A DNA stretch of 64,000 nt from Stenotrophomonas sp. SAU14A_NAIMI4_5 (GTDB lineage Bacteria > Pseudomonadota > Gammaproteobacteria > Xanthomonadales > Xanthomonadaceae): contig NZ_CP026003.1 of the NCBI RefSeq assembly GCF_003086795.1, positions 3,601,531 through 3,665,530 on the forward strand, in the 5' to 3' direction. This document shows, one piece after another, positions 1 to 9,005 of the stretch. The notes beneath the pieces were generated by a model. It did no database searches and was not told the origin of the DNA. It saw nothing but the letters and a program-made list of their open reading frames with translations. Within the stretch, counting starts at the first letter, position 1. Each line of letters opens with the position of its first letter. Made by a program: the position numbers and the translations under genes.

Positions 1-114
1 CGTATAACCCTTGGTCGTATTGGGAAATTTGGCTTTAGTGCGGTACTTGCCGTCGGACAGTGGCAGGGCAACATCAAAGGTCGCCTTGGCCATGTCATTG
101 CCGATTACTTGCAT
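1..114 (-). CDS. IS110-family transposase (DEDD recombinase), N-terminal fragment
   Basis: Thirty-eight codons are visible before the window edge, beginning MQVIGNDMAKATFDVALP. The pattern V-I-G-x-D-x-A-K-x-x-F-D-V-A-L is the classic start of IS110 DEDD transposases; the Asp at residue 7 is the expected first metal-binding acid of the RuvC-like domain. The enzyme would catalyse RNA-guided excision and insertion of its own element. The frame is open to the edge, so this end is not visibly broken. The C-terminal Tnp20 domain with the catalytic Ser is outside the window, so integrity is unknown. Confidence 0.78.
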   Translation of the reverse strand, partial: MQVIGNDMAKATFDVALPLSDGKYRTKAKFPNTTKGYT

Positions 115-345
115 GATCTTGCTCCAGCTTGAACTTACGATCGTGATCGGAAGCCGCCAGACTTGCCCTTGTGAGTGCAGGCTCTCACCCGAAGGTGGGC
201 CTAAGATACCGTTCAAGTTCCAAGGCGGTGTCAGGCCGCCGACGCGCTGAATCTACTTTGCAAGCTCGAAGGCTTAAGAGCCGAGGCAGCGTCATCGGAG
301 CCTCCCGGGGTCACCGGGGGAATTGTGCCTGATCAGGGCGCCATT
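115..345 (-). ncRNA. Candidate IS110 bridge-RNA leader region
   Basis: The non-coding left end upstream of the recombinase start is where IS110-group elements encode their bridge RNA. Hairpins seen here: GGCGG/CCGCC at 224-240, a CACC-CGAA-GGTG hairpin with an outer AGGC/GCCT clamp at about 178-202, and CCCGG/CCGGG at 304-318. Target-binding and donor-binding loops cannot be assigned without the other IS end and the empty site. The call rests on position and structure, not on a covariance match. Confidence 0.45.
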
Positions 346-357
346 CCAAGACACAAG

Positions 358-422
358 AGCCGAGCCCACGCTCGGCTGCTACCAGATGGCACCGCCACGG
401 TAGCGCCGGGCCATGCCCGGCG
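358..422. repeat. SMAG palindrome pair next to the IS110 end
   Basis: Two GTAG-headed palindromes face each other: one on the minus strand (358-383, arms AGCCGAGC/GCTCGGCT, read as GTAGCAGCCGAGC) and one on the plus strand (400-422, GTAGCGCCGGGCC arm). This head-to-head dimer is a common SMAG arrangement. It lies between the IS110 end and the last gene of the adhesion directon. Confidence 0.8.
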
Positions 423-451
423 AGCGCAGCGGCGTTACATCCCCCAACGCA

Positions 452-1189
452 TCACATGGCGTAACGCGGGTCCAACGGCTTGTCCATCAACCGCGACAAC
501 CACGGCATCGGCTCGCGCTGGGGGTACTCCTTCATCATGCGCTCGTGCAGCACCTGCATGTCGCTGAGCATCCAGCCGTGGAAGACCACATCCTGGAACG
601 GGTCGGACCACGAGTTCTGCAACCGGTCCAGTTCTCCTTCCAGTGGCGGCAGCGCCCCGCCGGGCAGATTCAACATCGGCCGCAGCGCTTCATCCAGGGC
701 AGCCGTGCGCTGCCCTGCCCTTTGCAGCTGCGCGACGCTCTCTTTCACATGCCAGCAGATGAAAGGCGCACATACACCCGTCGCCCGGATGTAGTCGGAG
801 ATATCCGCCAGCATGTCGGCCTGCAGCTGCTTGGACTCCTCACCCAGGTAGAGCTCACGCGCCCGCATCGCGCGCAACGTCGCCGCACGTACCTCGTCGG
901 CCGTGGTGTAATCCTGCCCGGGCTTGCCGCCGCCGTGGAGTGCGACGGCCACGCGATGCATCGACTGCTCACGGATCAACCGCACCTGCACCCTGGCCGC
1001 CTCCGGATGCACACGCGGTACCGGCGGGTTGCTGATCTTCCAGATGATCCAGCAGGAATACACCAGGCCCAGCACCAGCAGCGCGTAGACAAGCGTCCAT
1101 CCATTGATGCTGCGCACTACATAGTTGTACCGCGCGCGCCACACATAGAAGCGCCGGTAGGTCATGAAACGGCTGAACCGTTTGTACAT
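452..1189 (-). CDS. Single-pass inner-membrane protein of unknown function
   Basis: The 245-residue product has a basic N-terminus (MYKRFSRFMTYRRF), one hydrophobic segment at about residues 31-50, then a mostly soluble, helix-rich domain, presumably periplasmic, with a Cys pair near the middle (VCAPFICW). I do not recognise the family. The start at 1189 was chosen because GGGAG lies 6 nt upstream; ATGs further upstream lack a usable ribosome-binding site. It begins 69 bp after the trimeric autotransporter on the same strand and is probably co-transcribed, so a role in adhesin export or surface assembly is possible. That is inference from position only. Confidence 0.7.
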   Translation of the reverse strand: MYKRFSRFMTYRRFYVWRARYNYVVRSINGWTLVYALLVLGLVYSCWIIWKISNPPVPRVHPEAARVQVRLIREQSMHRVAVALHGGGKPGQDYTTADEVRAATLRAMRARELYLGEESKQLQADMLADISDYIRATGVCAPFICWHVKESVAQLQRAGQRTAALDEALRPMLNLPGGALPPLEGELDRLQNSWSDPFQDVVFHGWMLSDMQVLHERMMKEYPQREPMPWLSRLMDKPLDPRYAM

Positions 1190-1258
1190 CGCCATCTCCC
1201 TTTGAAGTGCCCCGGCGCAACGGGCATCCTTCTGCGCGCCACGCCGGGGCTGCACGGC

Positions 1259-4200
1259 TTACCAGCCGATGCCCACACCCACGCCCATGCTGCGTTCACC
1301 ACTGTTGGTGAAGGCACCATTGAGGCTGAAGGTGGCCGAGCCCTTGTCGTTCAACACGCGCTGGTAGCCCACGGCCATGGCCGATTCGCCATCGCTGTAA
1401 CCCACGCCCGCCCCCAGGCGGTTGTAGGTGTTCAGGCCGGCGGTGTTCATGGCCATCGCACTCTGCGCACTGCTCATCGCCGCCATGCGGTTGAAGCGCT
1501 TGTCCATCTTGTCCAGGCGCGCATCCACCTCGCGGGAGATGCCATCGCTGTACTCGTTGGCACGGGCCAGCATCTTCTCCAGCTCGGCGGTATCCACCTG
1601 CGGCTTGGGCGATTCCGGCTTGGGCGCGTCGGCCTGCGGCTGCGGTGAGGACTTCGGTGCGTTGCCGGCATCGGCTACGACCTTGTTGTCACCGCTGGAC
1701 GGCGGCGGTGCAGCCGGCTCGTCGGCGGCCGGCGTGGCTGCCGTGGTGGACGATGCGGCGCTGTCCACAGCCGCCAAGGTGAGGGCGCGCGACTGCAGGG
1801 CCTGCGGCTGGCCGTCGATACGCTGCTCCAGCCCGTCCATGCGGCCGTTGAGCTGCTGCTGCATGGAATGCAGCTGGCCGCCGTTGACCGCATCGCGGCT
1901 GCCCGCGGCGATGGCACCGTTGGCGACGTTGGACAGCACCATGCCGTTGGCACCGGCGAAGGTGAGCTGGTTCAGGCCGTCGTTGCGGACGCTGGGGCTG
2001 TCCTGGAAGACCGAGCGCAGCTGGGATTCCACGCGGTCGGTGCGGGTGGTGTTGGTGACGACGGCGGAGTCCAGCGTGGACAGGGCTTCGTTGAGGGTGG
2101 ACTGATGGCTGCCCTGCACATTGAAGTTGGGATTGATGATGTTGCCGTTGGCGTCGACATCACCGCCGAGGGTGGCGAGGGCACCGCGGAGCTGGCCGAC
2201 GGTGGCTACATCGGTAGCGTTGCGGCCGCTGGCTACGTTTACGATGCGGCGTTGGAGCCAATCGGCGCCAACCGATACGGTATTTCTGTCTGTTGCGACG
2301 GAGAACGTGCCAAGTGCGACCGCATTCGATGCTGACGATTGAACCTGGCTACTCGCACCTATCGCAAGACCTCCGCTCGCCCCCACATACGAGCGAACGC
2401 CAACAGCAAAGCCATCCTCGGCTCTTGCGTGGACGTATGACCCACGACCCAATGCAACAGAATTTCTTCCATCCGCTGCCGAGTACGCGCCGATGGCAGT
2501 CCCGCCCTCACTACCAACAGACGCCGTCGCTCCGGCACCAATCGCAACACCGTAGCCCCCTGCGATTGTGGCCACTTCTCCATCGCCAGCGTCTCCTAGT
2601 GCAATATGGCGAGTACGATCCTGGATCTTCTCCATTGCTCTATGTGTGGCAAATAGCTGCCGACCGCTGACCACATCTCGGCTCTCCGCAGAGACCACCC
2701 CATCAGCAACACCCGTCAAACGAGCGCCGCCGAAGTCGATCACGTTACCCTGCTCCGCTGCCATCAGCCCACGCGACAGCAGGCCATCACGCTCACCGCG
2801 CAGATCATTCAGATCATTGCGGTTGCGGGCGATCTCCTGCTTCGCCTCAAACAGCTGGCTACCATTCACAGCATCACGACTGCCGGCGGCAATCCGACCG
2901 TCGGCCAGGTTGGTCAGCACCGAGCCGTTGGCGCCGGCCAGCACCAGCTGATTCAGGCCATCGGCGCGAACGGACGGGCCATCCTGGAATGCGGAGCGCA
3001 GCTTGCCTTCCAGGCTATCTACGCGGCTGTCCGCAGTGACCACAGCGCTGTCCAGTGCGGCCAGGGCGTCACCGACGTTGTTTTGAGTGCCGCCTTGGAC
3101 GTTGTAGGTTGGAGCGATGATGTCGCCGTTAGAATTCATGCCCGCGCCACCGCCGAGGACCGACAAGGAGTCTGCGAGCTGTCCGATCGTACTTGCATCA
3201 TGCTCACCATGGCCTCGTTCAACGTTTGTAACTCGGCGCTTCAGTCCCGCATTGCCAACTGAAACCACGTACTGTTCGCTGGCCACAGAACCCGAACCCA
3301 AGGCGACGGAATACTCAGCTCCTGCATCTACCTTTGCCGATCCTCCGATAGCCGAGCCATTGCTGCTGTAGACGCTGGCGCCACCGCCCAATGCGAACCC
3401 GTTCTCAGAACTCTGCTCCACGAATGCAGAGCTGCCAATCGCGACGCTACCTGTACCAAGTGCTCTTGCGAATGATCCAACAGCTGTTGCTGCGACTGCC
3501 GAGGAGGAGCCGGCCTCCGCGGAGTCGCCGATTGCTACTGAGAAATTGCCAGCCGAAGCATCTTCACTGAACTCGTTGGTCGCGATCTTCAAAAATCGTC
3601 CTACCAACTCCATAGCCTCAACACGCCGATTGGTATCAAAGAGCTGCCCACCAGTCACCGCATCAGTACTCGTCGCCGAGCTGATATCACCCGCTGCCAC
3701 GCCACGCAGCTTCCCGCCAGCGATATCCACGCTTCCATCGGCAGCAAACTTCACCACGCCGTCCAAATCCGGATCGAAGTCCTCAAACTCCGAGCGCAAC
3801 GCATCCAGATCGCGTCGATTGTCAGCAATGCGGCCAGACTGCGCCGCCAGATCGGTGCCGTGACCTGCCAGCACAGCCTCGTTCGCCTGCACCTTCTCAT
3901 TGGTGGCGAACAACTGCTTACCAGTTACTGCATCGGTGCTGCTATCGGTCAGACGTGCATCGTCAACGTTCACGACGCGGCGCTTGAGGCCGGTCACAGC
4001 GTTACCCACCGATACCTCGTTGGTACCACCGGTCTCCGAGCGCTCACCCAGTGCAACGGAGTTCTCGTGCTTTGCTTTTGCATTGCCACCCAGTGCCACG
4101 GCGGCCCGGGCGGAGGCAGACGATGCGCTACCCACGGAAACGGCATTGTCACCGGCCGCAATCGCGCTATGACCCATGGCAAACGCCGCAGTGCCATTGG

Positions 4201-7078
4201 CCTTGGCGGCCTGCCCCATGGCCATGGCCAGATTGCCACTGGCGGTGGCGCGCTTGTCGTAGTCGATGGCCCCTGCCGTGGCCACGGCATTGCCCGTGGC
4301 ATCGGCCTTGGCCTTGGCCTGATCGGCTGTTGCCTGCGCCGCAGTCGCCCCTGCGTGTGCGGCGTCTGCACGCGACTGAGCCGTTGCCAGACGATCATGG
4401 GTGGCCTGCAGCTGCTTGCCGGTCACGGCTTCGGTACTGGTCGCGCTGATTGCACCGTCGGCGAGGCCGGTCAGGCTACGACCAGCGCCAGACTTGTTGC
4501 GTACGTCCAGCACGCCTCCCGTGTTCTCGCCACCCAAGCGCATGCTGCCGCTGGCTGACTCCTGCTTTACCAGACCGCCAAGCACGTCGGCCTTGCCTTC
4601 TGCACGGTTCGCGACGGTCTGCGCATCAACGGCAGTCTTGATCACCGCATTGATGCGCGCCTCGGTGGCGTACAGCTGCTTGCCCGAAATGGCCTCGTCG
4701 CTGTCCGTTGCAATACGACCTGCGGCCACGCCATCAACAACGCGGCCAGTACCCGCCTTGTTGCGCACGTCCAATGCGCCACCCGTGTTCTCGCCGCCAA
4801 GGCGCAGACTCCCATTGGGCGTGACCTGGCTGACCAGACCACCCAACGCATCGGCCTTGCCCGACGCCGCATCGGCTGCGGCCTGCGCAGTGGCGACGTT
4901 GTTGTTGGTTGCAAACAACTGCTGACCGGTCACGGCTTCAGTACTGGCGGTGCTCAGATCGGCATTATGCAGGCCGGTGATGACGCGCCTGCCGCCGGTC
5001 TGGTTGCGAACCGAAAGCAGGCTCCCGGCATTCTCGGCCCCAATCTGCACGCCGCCGGTCGGCCCACCACTGATCAGTCGGCCCAGCCAGTCTGCCTTGC
5101 TCAGCCCGAGATCGGCAGTCGCCTTCGCCTGGTTTGCAGTAGCCTGGACAGTACCCAGCGTAGTGTTGGTGGCAAAAAGCTGATTACCGGTTACGGCCTC
5201 GCTGCTGCCTGCACTGAGCGCCCCGTCTTGCACATTGACGATCCTGCGCTTGAGATTGATGCTCGCATTGCCCACGGAGACTTGGTCATTTGCGGTGGTC
5301 ACCGATTGGCGTCCCAGCGCGACGGAGCGATAGTGGCTGGCCTCGGCTCGGTCGCCGAGTGCGACGGCGCTTTCAGCAGTCGCCTTGGAAAGATTGCCCA
5401 GCGCGGTTGAATAGGTGCCAGACGCAACGGTCTCGCGACCGATGGCAGTTGCCTGCCCGGTTGTCGCCTGGGCGTTGTAACCCATCGCGGTAGAGAGCTG
5501 TCCGGTGGCCTTCGCCTGTGCGCCCACCGCTACGGCCTGCTTACCGACGGCCTGCGCTCCGTTGCCTGCGGCAGTGGAAGACTCCCCGCTGCGCGTGCCG
5601 CCGCCCAAGGACACTGCGCCATGGGCGTCTGCCAGCTTATTACCCGCGGCATCCACGCCAGCCCGGGCGTCATTGCCCAGCGCTACACTGCGGTTGTTGT
5701 AGGCCTTACTGGCGTTGCCCACGGCAGTGCCCGAATTTGCGCCAGCGCCCTCTGCTGCGGCGGCCCTGCCAAGCGCTGGCGCCTCCGCTTCGAGGCGTGC
5801 GACAGCGGCAGCCAGCTGATTGTTGGTTGCGAACAATTGCTGGCCAGTAACGGCATCGCTGCTGGACGCGCTCAACGTGGCATTCTGCACGCCGTTGACG
5901 TAGCGTTTGCCGCCATTCTTGTTGCTGACGGTGAGGACGTTGCCGGTGTTATCCGCACCGATATACATGGTGCCACCGACACTGGCCTGCTTTACCAGAC
6001 CGCCCACACGCTGACTCTCTTGGAACAGCTGCCGGCCTGTTACAGCCTCGCTACTACTTGCGTTGATCGCGCCATCATCCAGATTGACAATCTTGCGTTT
6101 GAACGCAGCGCTGCCTACGGAAACCTGTTTCTCGCCGGTGGTCACCGACTTCTCTCCCAAGGCCACCGAGTTTTTGTGGGTTGCCCGCGCGTTCCCTCCC
6201 AGAGCAACGCCAAACTCAGCGGAGACATAGGACCCACTACCCATTGCAACGGCGTTGTTTGAGTCAGCAATAGCATCGTGCCCCAGCGATACCGCGCCCT
6301 CACCCGCAGCGCGAGCGATCTGCCCAATAGCCAGTGAACCGAATCCACTTGCAATTGCGCGATCCGCCTCTCGAATTTCGGTACCCGCATCCATCAACAG
6401 CGTCGGTACCCGCGTGCTGTCGATTACCCTCTGCAGCTGGCGGCCGTTGACCACTTCAAAGCTGTTGCTGTTGAGAGCCCCATCGTCCACGTTCACAATC
6501 TTTCGCTTCCGGCTGCTACTCCCCACAGAAACGGAATAGTCCTCACTTGCAACCGAGTCATAGCCCAGTGCTATCGAACCCATACCACTTGCATTCGCTT
6601 TGTGGCCAAGCGCGAGTGCGAAGCCACCTGTTGCGTTTGACCCTGCGCCAATGGCGGTACTGCTCTGCCCGATCGCAACGGCCAAGTGCCCGAATGCGGA
6701 TGATGCGTAACCGCTGGAGCGTGCCCCCGGGCCAACGGCTGCGTTGTAGCTTCCTGCGGCATTAGCGCCCACCCCCAACTGAAGCGAATCCTGCCCTGCG
6801 AACGCGGCGGCGTAGAGCTGCGCATCTCTGTTTGACTGCGCAATCAGCCGGAGTGCGTGCGGCAACGAGCCGTCAGACAGCGAAGCGTCCAGCTCCTCCT
6901 CTGCGCCAACTTCACTTTCCAGCTCCTGCGCCATCAGCGCACCCGGCATCAGCAGAAGGCAGAACGACATGCTCTTGAGGACCGTGGATGCGGCCTTTCC
7001 GCGCGGCGCGGCCAATTCACTCGCCACGACCCAGCACTGCCGGGCGGTGGACCATAGGCGACGATAGATCTTGTTCAT
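1259..7078 (-). CDS. Giant trimeric autotransporter adhesin (YadA/Hia type, type Vc secretion)
   Basis: The product has 1939 residues. It opens with an extended signal peptide region (MNKIYRRLWS, conserved aromatic and basic residues), then a hydrophobic signal core ending near ALMA (about residue 50). The passenger alternates YadA-type head repeats (SVALGxxA, AxAxGxxA) with many neck/stalk motifs of the form DAVTGxQLFATN and short coiled coils. A Pro/Ala-rich stretch (PAADEPAAPPPSS) precedes a final coiled coil and a four-strand YadA anchor ending in VGVGIGW. Two near-duplicate stalk modules (DSAVVT... FQDxPSVRxDGLNQL) sit in the C-terminal half. Start 7078 has TTAAGGAG upstream. It would form a trimeric outer-membrane fibre for adhesion, autoaggregation or biofilm. 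Internal repeats make length variation between strains likely. Confidence 0.95.
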   Translation of the reverse strand: MNKIYRRLWSTARQCWVVASELAAPRGKAASTVLKSMSFCLLLMPGALMAQELESEVGAEEELDASLSDGSLPHALRLIAQSNRDAQLYAAAFAGQDSLQLGVGANAAGSYNAAVGPGARSSGYASSAFGHLAVAIGQSSTAIGAGSNATGGFALALGHKANASGMGSIALGYDSVASEDYSVSVGSSSRKRKIVNVDDGALNSNSFEVVNGRQLQRVIDSTRVPTLLMDAGTEIREADRAIASGFGSLAIGQIARAAGEGAVSLGHDAIADSNNAVAMGSGSYVSAEFGVALGGNARATHKNSVALGEKSVTTGEKQVSVGSAAFKRKIVNLDDGAINASSSEAVTGRQLFQESQRVGGLVKQASVGGTMYIGADNTGNVLTVSNKNGGKRYVNGVQNATLSASSSDAVTGQQLFATNNQLAAAVARLEAEAPALGRAAAAEGAGANSGTAVGNASKAYNNRSVALGNDARAGVDAAGNKLADAHGAVSLGGGTRSGESSTAAGNGAQAVGKQAVAVGAQAKATGQLSTAMGYNAQATTGQATAIGRETVASGTYSTALGNLSKATAESAVALGDRAEASHYRSVALGRQSVTTANDQVSVGNASINLKRRIVNVQDGALSAGSSEAVTGNQLFATNTTLGTVQATANQAKATADLGLSKADWLGRLISGGPTGGVQIGAENAGSLLSVRNQTGGRRVITGLHNADLSTASTEAVTGQQLFATNNNVATAQAAADAASGKADALGGLVSQVTPNGSLRLGGENTGGALDVRNKAGTGRVVDGVAAGRIATDSDEAISGKQLYATEARINAVIKTAVDAQTVANRAEGKADVLGGLVKQESASGSMRLGGENTGGVLDVRNKSGAGRSLTGLADGAISATSTEAVTGKQLQATHDRLATAQSRADAAHAGATAAQATADQAKAKADATGNAVATAGAIDYDKRATASGNLAMAMGQAAKANGTAAFAMGHSAIAAGDNAVSVGSASSASARAAVALGGNAKAKHENSVALGERSETGGTNEVSVGNAVTGLKRRVVNVDDARLTDSSTDAVTGKQLFATNEKVQANEAVLAGHGTDLAAQSGRIADNRRDLDALRSEFEDFDPDLDGVVKFAADGSVDIAGGKLRGVAAGDISSATSTDAVTGGQLFDTNRRVEAMELVGRFLKIATNEFSEDASAGNFSVAIGDSAEAGSSSAVAATAVGSFARALGTGSVAIGSSAFVEQSSENGFALGGGASVYSSNGSAIGGSAKVDAGAEYSVALGSGSVASEQYVVSVGNAGLKRRVTNVERGHGEHDASTIGQLADSLSVLGGGAGMNSNGDIIAPTYNVQGGTQNNVGDALAALDSAVVTADSRVDSLEGKLRSAFQDGPSVRADGLNQLVLAGANGSVLTNLADGRIAAGSRDAVNGSQLFEAKQEIARNRNDLNDLRGERDGLLSRGLMAAEQGNVIDFGGARLTGVADGVVSAESRDVVSGRQLFATHRAMEKIQDRTRHIALGDAGDGEVATIAGGYGVAIGAGATASVGSEGGTAIGAYSAADGRNSVALGRGSYVHARAEDGFAVGVRSYVGASGGLAIGASSQVQSSASNAVALGTFSVATDRNTVSVGADWLQRRIVNVASGRNATDVATVGQLRGALATLGGDVDANGNIINPNFNVQGSHQSTLNEALSTLDSAVVTNTTRTDRVESQLRSVFQDSPSVRNDGLNQLTFAGANGMVLSNVANGAIAAGSRDAVNGGQLHSMQQQLNGRMDGLEQRIDGQPQALQSRALTLAAVDSAASSTTAATPAADEPAAPPPSSGDNKVVADAGNAPKSSPQPQADAPKPESPKPQVDTAELEKMLARANEYSDGISREVDARLDKMDKRFNRMAAMSSAQSAMAMNTAGLNTYNRLGAGVGYSDGESAMAVGYQRVLNDKGSATFSLNGAFTNSGERSMGVGVGIGW

Positions 7079-7148
7079 GGTTTTTCTCCTTAACAACAGG
7101 GACAGAGAGGAACCCGCCCGCGCCCTGCGCGTGGCGGGGTGTGGGGAT

Positions 7149-7844
7149 TCAGGGCGTGAGGGTCTGTACGTGCTCGCGGTAGCCATCGCGGGTCAGCCGG
7201 TAGCGCAGTTGCACGGTGTGCCCGGGTTCGACAGCGAAGGGCAGCTCCAGCGCGCTGCCCGGGTATAGGCTCTTTGAGACGTCATAGGCCGTGCAGCGGC
7301 TGCCCACGCAGTCGGCAATGCTGGTGATGCCAAGGCGCAGCGTGCCGTCGTTGCGCAGGCGGTTGCCCTGCACGCGCGGCAGTACCGTGCCGTCATGCGG
7401 CAGCACATTCACCAGCGCGCCCCAGACCAGGTTCACGCCAACTTTTGCCTCGGCCTGTTCCTTCGTTTCGGCCGACGCTGCCTCCGGGCCAGCGACGCCT
7501 TCGAAGTACACGCGGTAGGCGGTTTCGCGTTCGACCGGCTGCAGCGGAATGACACGGATAAGGCGGTTGCCGCCACCGGACAGCGCGAACTTGCCGGGCG
7601 TTACCGCGATGGCGGCGTCACCGGGCTCCACCTCGACCTCGGTCTCTTCCGCACCTGCTGGATCGACGATGCGACGCAGCGATGCCTGGATGTACTGCGG
7701 CTGGGTGGACTGTGAATAGACGCGGATCTGGGTGCCGCGCTTGGCATCCACCGAGGTGCGCATGGGGTGCACGGTCAGGTTGGCCTGTGCGGGCAGTGCC
7801 AGCAGCAGGCAGAACGGGAGCAGACAGAGTGAGAGACGTTTCAT
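7149..7844 (-). CDS. Periplasmic fimbrial chaperone, CS1/cable-pilus (alpha) type
   Basis: The 231-residue protein has a clear signal peptide (about residues 1-21, ending PAQA) followed by PapD-like Ig-fold sequence. An N-terminal beta domain carries PMRTSVDAKRGTQIRV, and a central motif (GGGNRLIRVIPLQPVERETAYRVYF, with key Arg and Tyr residues) matches the subunit-binding strands of chaperones from CS1-like fimbriae. It should cap pilin subunits by donor-strand complementation and pass them to the usher. A Cys pair (DCVGSRC) probably forms a disulfide. It lies 18 bp after the tip adhesin and 70 bp before the autotransporter. In Burkholderia cable-pilus operons the chaperone gene comes first; here it comes last. 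Confidence 0.85.
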   Translation of the reverse strand: MKRLSLCLLPFCLLLALPAQANLTVHPMRTSVDAKRGTQIRVYSQSTQPQYIQASLRRIVDPAGAEETEVEVEPGDAAIAVTPGKFALSGGGNRLIRVIPLQPVERETAYRVYFEGVAGPEAASAETKEQAEAKVGVNLVWGALVNVLPHDGTVLPRVQGNRLRNDGTLRLGITSIADCVGSRCTAYDVSKSLYPGSALELPFAVEPGHTVQLRYRLTRDGYREHVQTLTP

Positions 7845-7862
7845 GGAACTTCCTGGTGGGGA

Positions 7863-9005
7863 TCAAGGCACGCCGGTGGGCACGCGGAGCTCGACCTTCA
7901 GGTCGCCGCGGTAGTAGCCGGGTTGTTTCTCGGCGATGGGAACGCGCGGCATGTTCAGGCGCAGCGGCGTATCCACGCAGAACACGGGCTGGCTCATGCC
8001 GGGCAGCACCACCAGCGTCAGCTTTGCGGTGTCGATGCCGGTGAGCTGTTCTTCCACGCCATTGCGCATGGACAATGGCGCGCCGTTGTAGTCGAGCGTG
8101 ACGCCGTAATCGAGGCGCGCGTTGTCGCCAGTGCCACCACTGTCGCGGTGCCAGGCGGAGAAGCCGCTGGGGCCAGGTGTTCGACCACCGGAATCACGAA
8201 CGGTCACGCCGAGATATGGCGCCTGCGAGCCGAGGCCGTCGTACAGGCACATATCCACGGTCGTGCCGCCACCCACGGTCTGGGCGATGGGGTCGTAGCG
8301 AAGGTTCATGCCGACGTGCGGCGAGATTTCGTCGAAGTGCGGGAAGTAGATGGCTACTGCGTCGCGGTCGGTGATGGTGAAGTCAAAGCTGAAGCTGTAG
8401 TTGGCAGTGACTGCTCCACCAAGAGCACTGTGCATAGACAAATTCAGGGTTGCTTGCCAGTGCCCAGCCACTAGTCGTGCCATCTCATCTTCTGGGATGA
8501 TCAGCGCTGCTCCAGTACCCGTTGACCAGTACCCCGCGCAATCTTCCCCTCTTGCGGTGTTGATCGGCCGCTGGGCGCGCACCCAGTAGTCACCTAGGCA
8601 ACGTCCCCCACTGATTGCGCGCTCAACCCATGCGCGCGCCCGAAGCTCGGTCATCAAACCCGAACGCATCTCCGTCGCTTGAATGCGAATGCTCGTCGCA
8701 AGCGTACTGAGGTCCATCATCCCTTCAGAAGCGCAGGCCCCAGTACTTGGGTCAGTGTTTGAGCGACAAGTGAGATGGAGCTGCCCATAGTCCAGGCTGG
8801 CATCGCTACTGAACCCAAGTAACGTCCTAGGCGCCCAAAGCTCCACATCCCCAGGCAACGCCGAGCGATCCCAACTCATCACAATGTCCCGGTGCTCGCT
8901 CACCGGATGCGTCTCCGGCGGCCGCTGCGCAAACGCCCGCGGCACCATCAGCACCAGCGCCGTACTCAACATCACCCACATCAATCCACGCAGCGCGCGC
9001 TTCAT
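7863..9005 (-). CDS. Fimbrial tip adhesin/initiator, CblD/CfaE/CooD-like
   Basis: The 380-residue protein begins MKRALRGLMWVM with a signal peptide ending near FAQ (about residue 27). Paired cysteines are seen in the N-terminal half (LTCRSNTDPSTGAC, RCLGDYW...DCAGYW), and a C-terminal pilin-like domain contains the motif VFCVDTPLRLNMP. Size and place next to a CS1-type usher fit the minor tip subunit that starts assembly and binds receptors. The start at 9005 has a perfect AGGAGG, and its ATG overlaps the usher stop codon (ATGA). The long open frame upstream of this ATG is only the shadow of the usher gene. Confidence 0.8.
   Translation of the reverse strand: MKRALRGLMWVMLSTALVLMVPRAFAQRPPETHPVSEHRDIVMSWDRSALPGDVELWAPRTLLGFSSDASLDYGQLHLTCRSNTDPSTGACASEGMMDLSTLATSIRIQATEMRSGLMTELRARAWVERAISGGRCLGDYWVRAQRPINTARGEDCAGYWSTGTGAALIIPEDEMARLVAGHWQATLNLSMHSALGGAVTANYSFSFDFTITDRDAVAIYFPHFDEISPHVGMNLRYDPIAQTVGGGTTVDMCLYDGLGSQAPYLGVTVRDSGGRTPGPSGFSAWHRDSGGTGDNARLDYGVTLDYNGAPLSMRNGVEEQLTGIDTAKLTLVVLPGMSQPVFCVDTPLRLNMPRVPIAEKQPGYYRGDLKVELRVPTGVP

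Larger units (their letters stand above)
1..350 (-). mobile_element. IS110-family insertion sequence, 5' end (continues off the left edge)
   Basis: The minus strand carries the first 38 codons of an IS110-type recombinase, preceded by about 235 bp of non-coding, hairpin-rich DNA. IS110 elements usually have no terminal inverted repeats and make no target duplication, so the outer end is hard to place by eye. The last IS-like sequence lies near 340-355, right before an inverted SMAG palindrome (358-383). Related IS110/IS1111 elements often insert into REP-type palindromes, which fits this junction. The outer boundary is an estimate. Confidence 0.7.
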
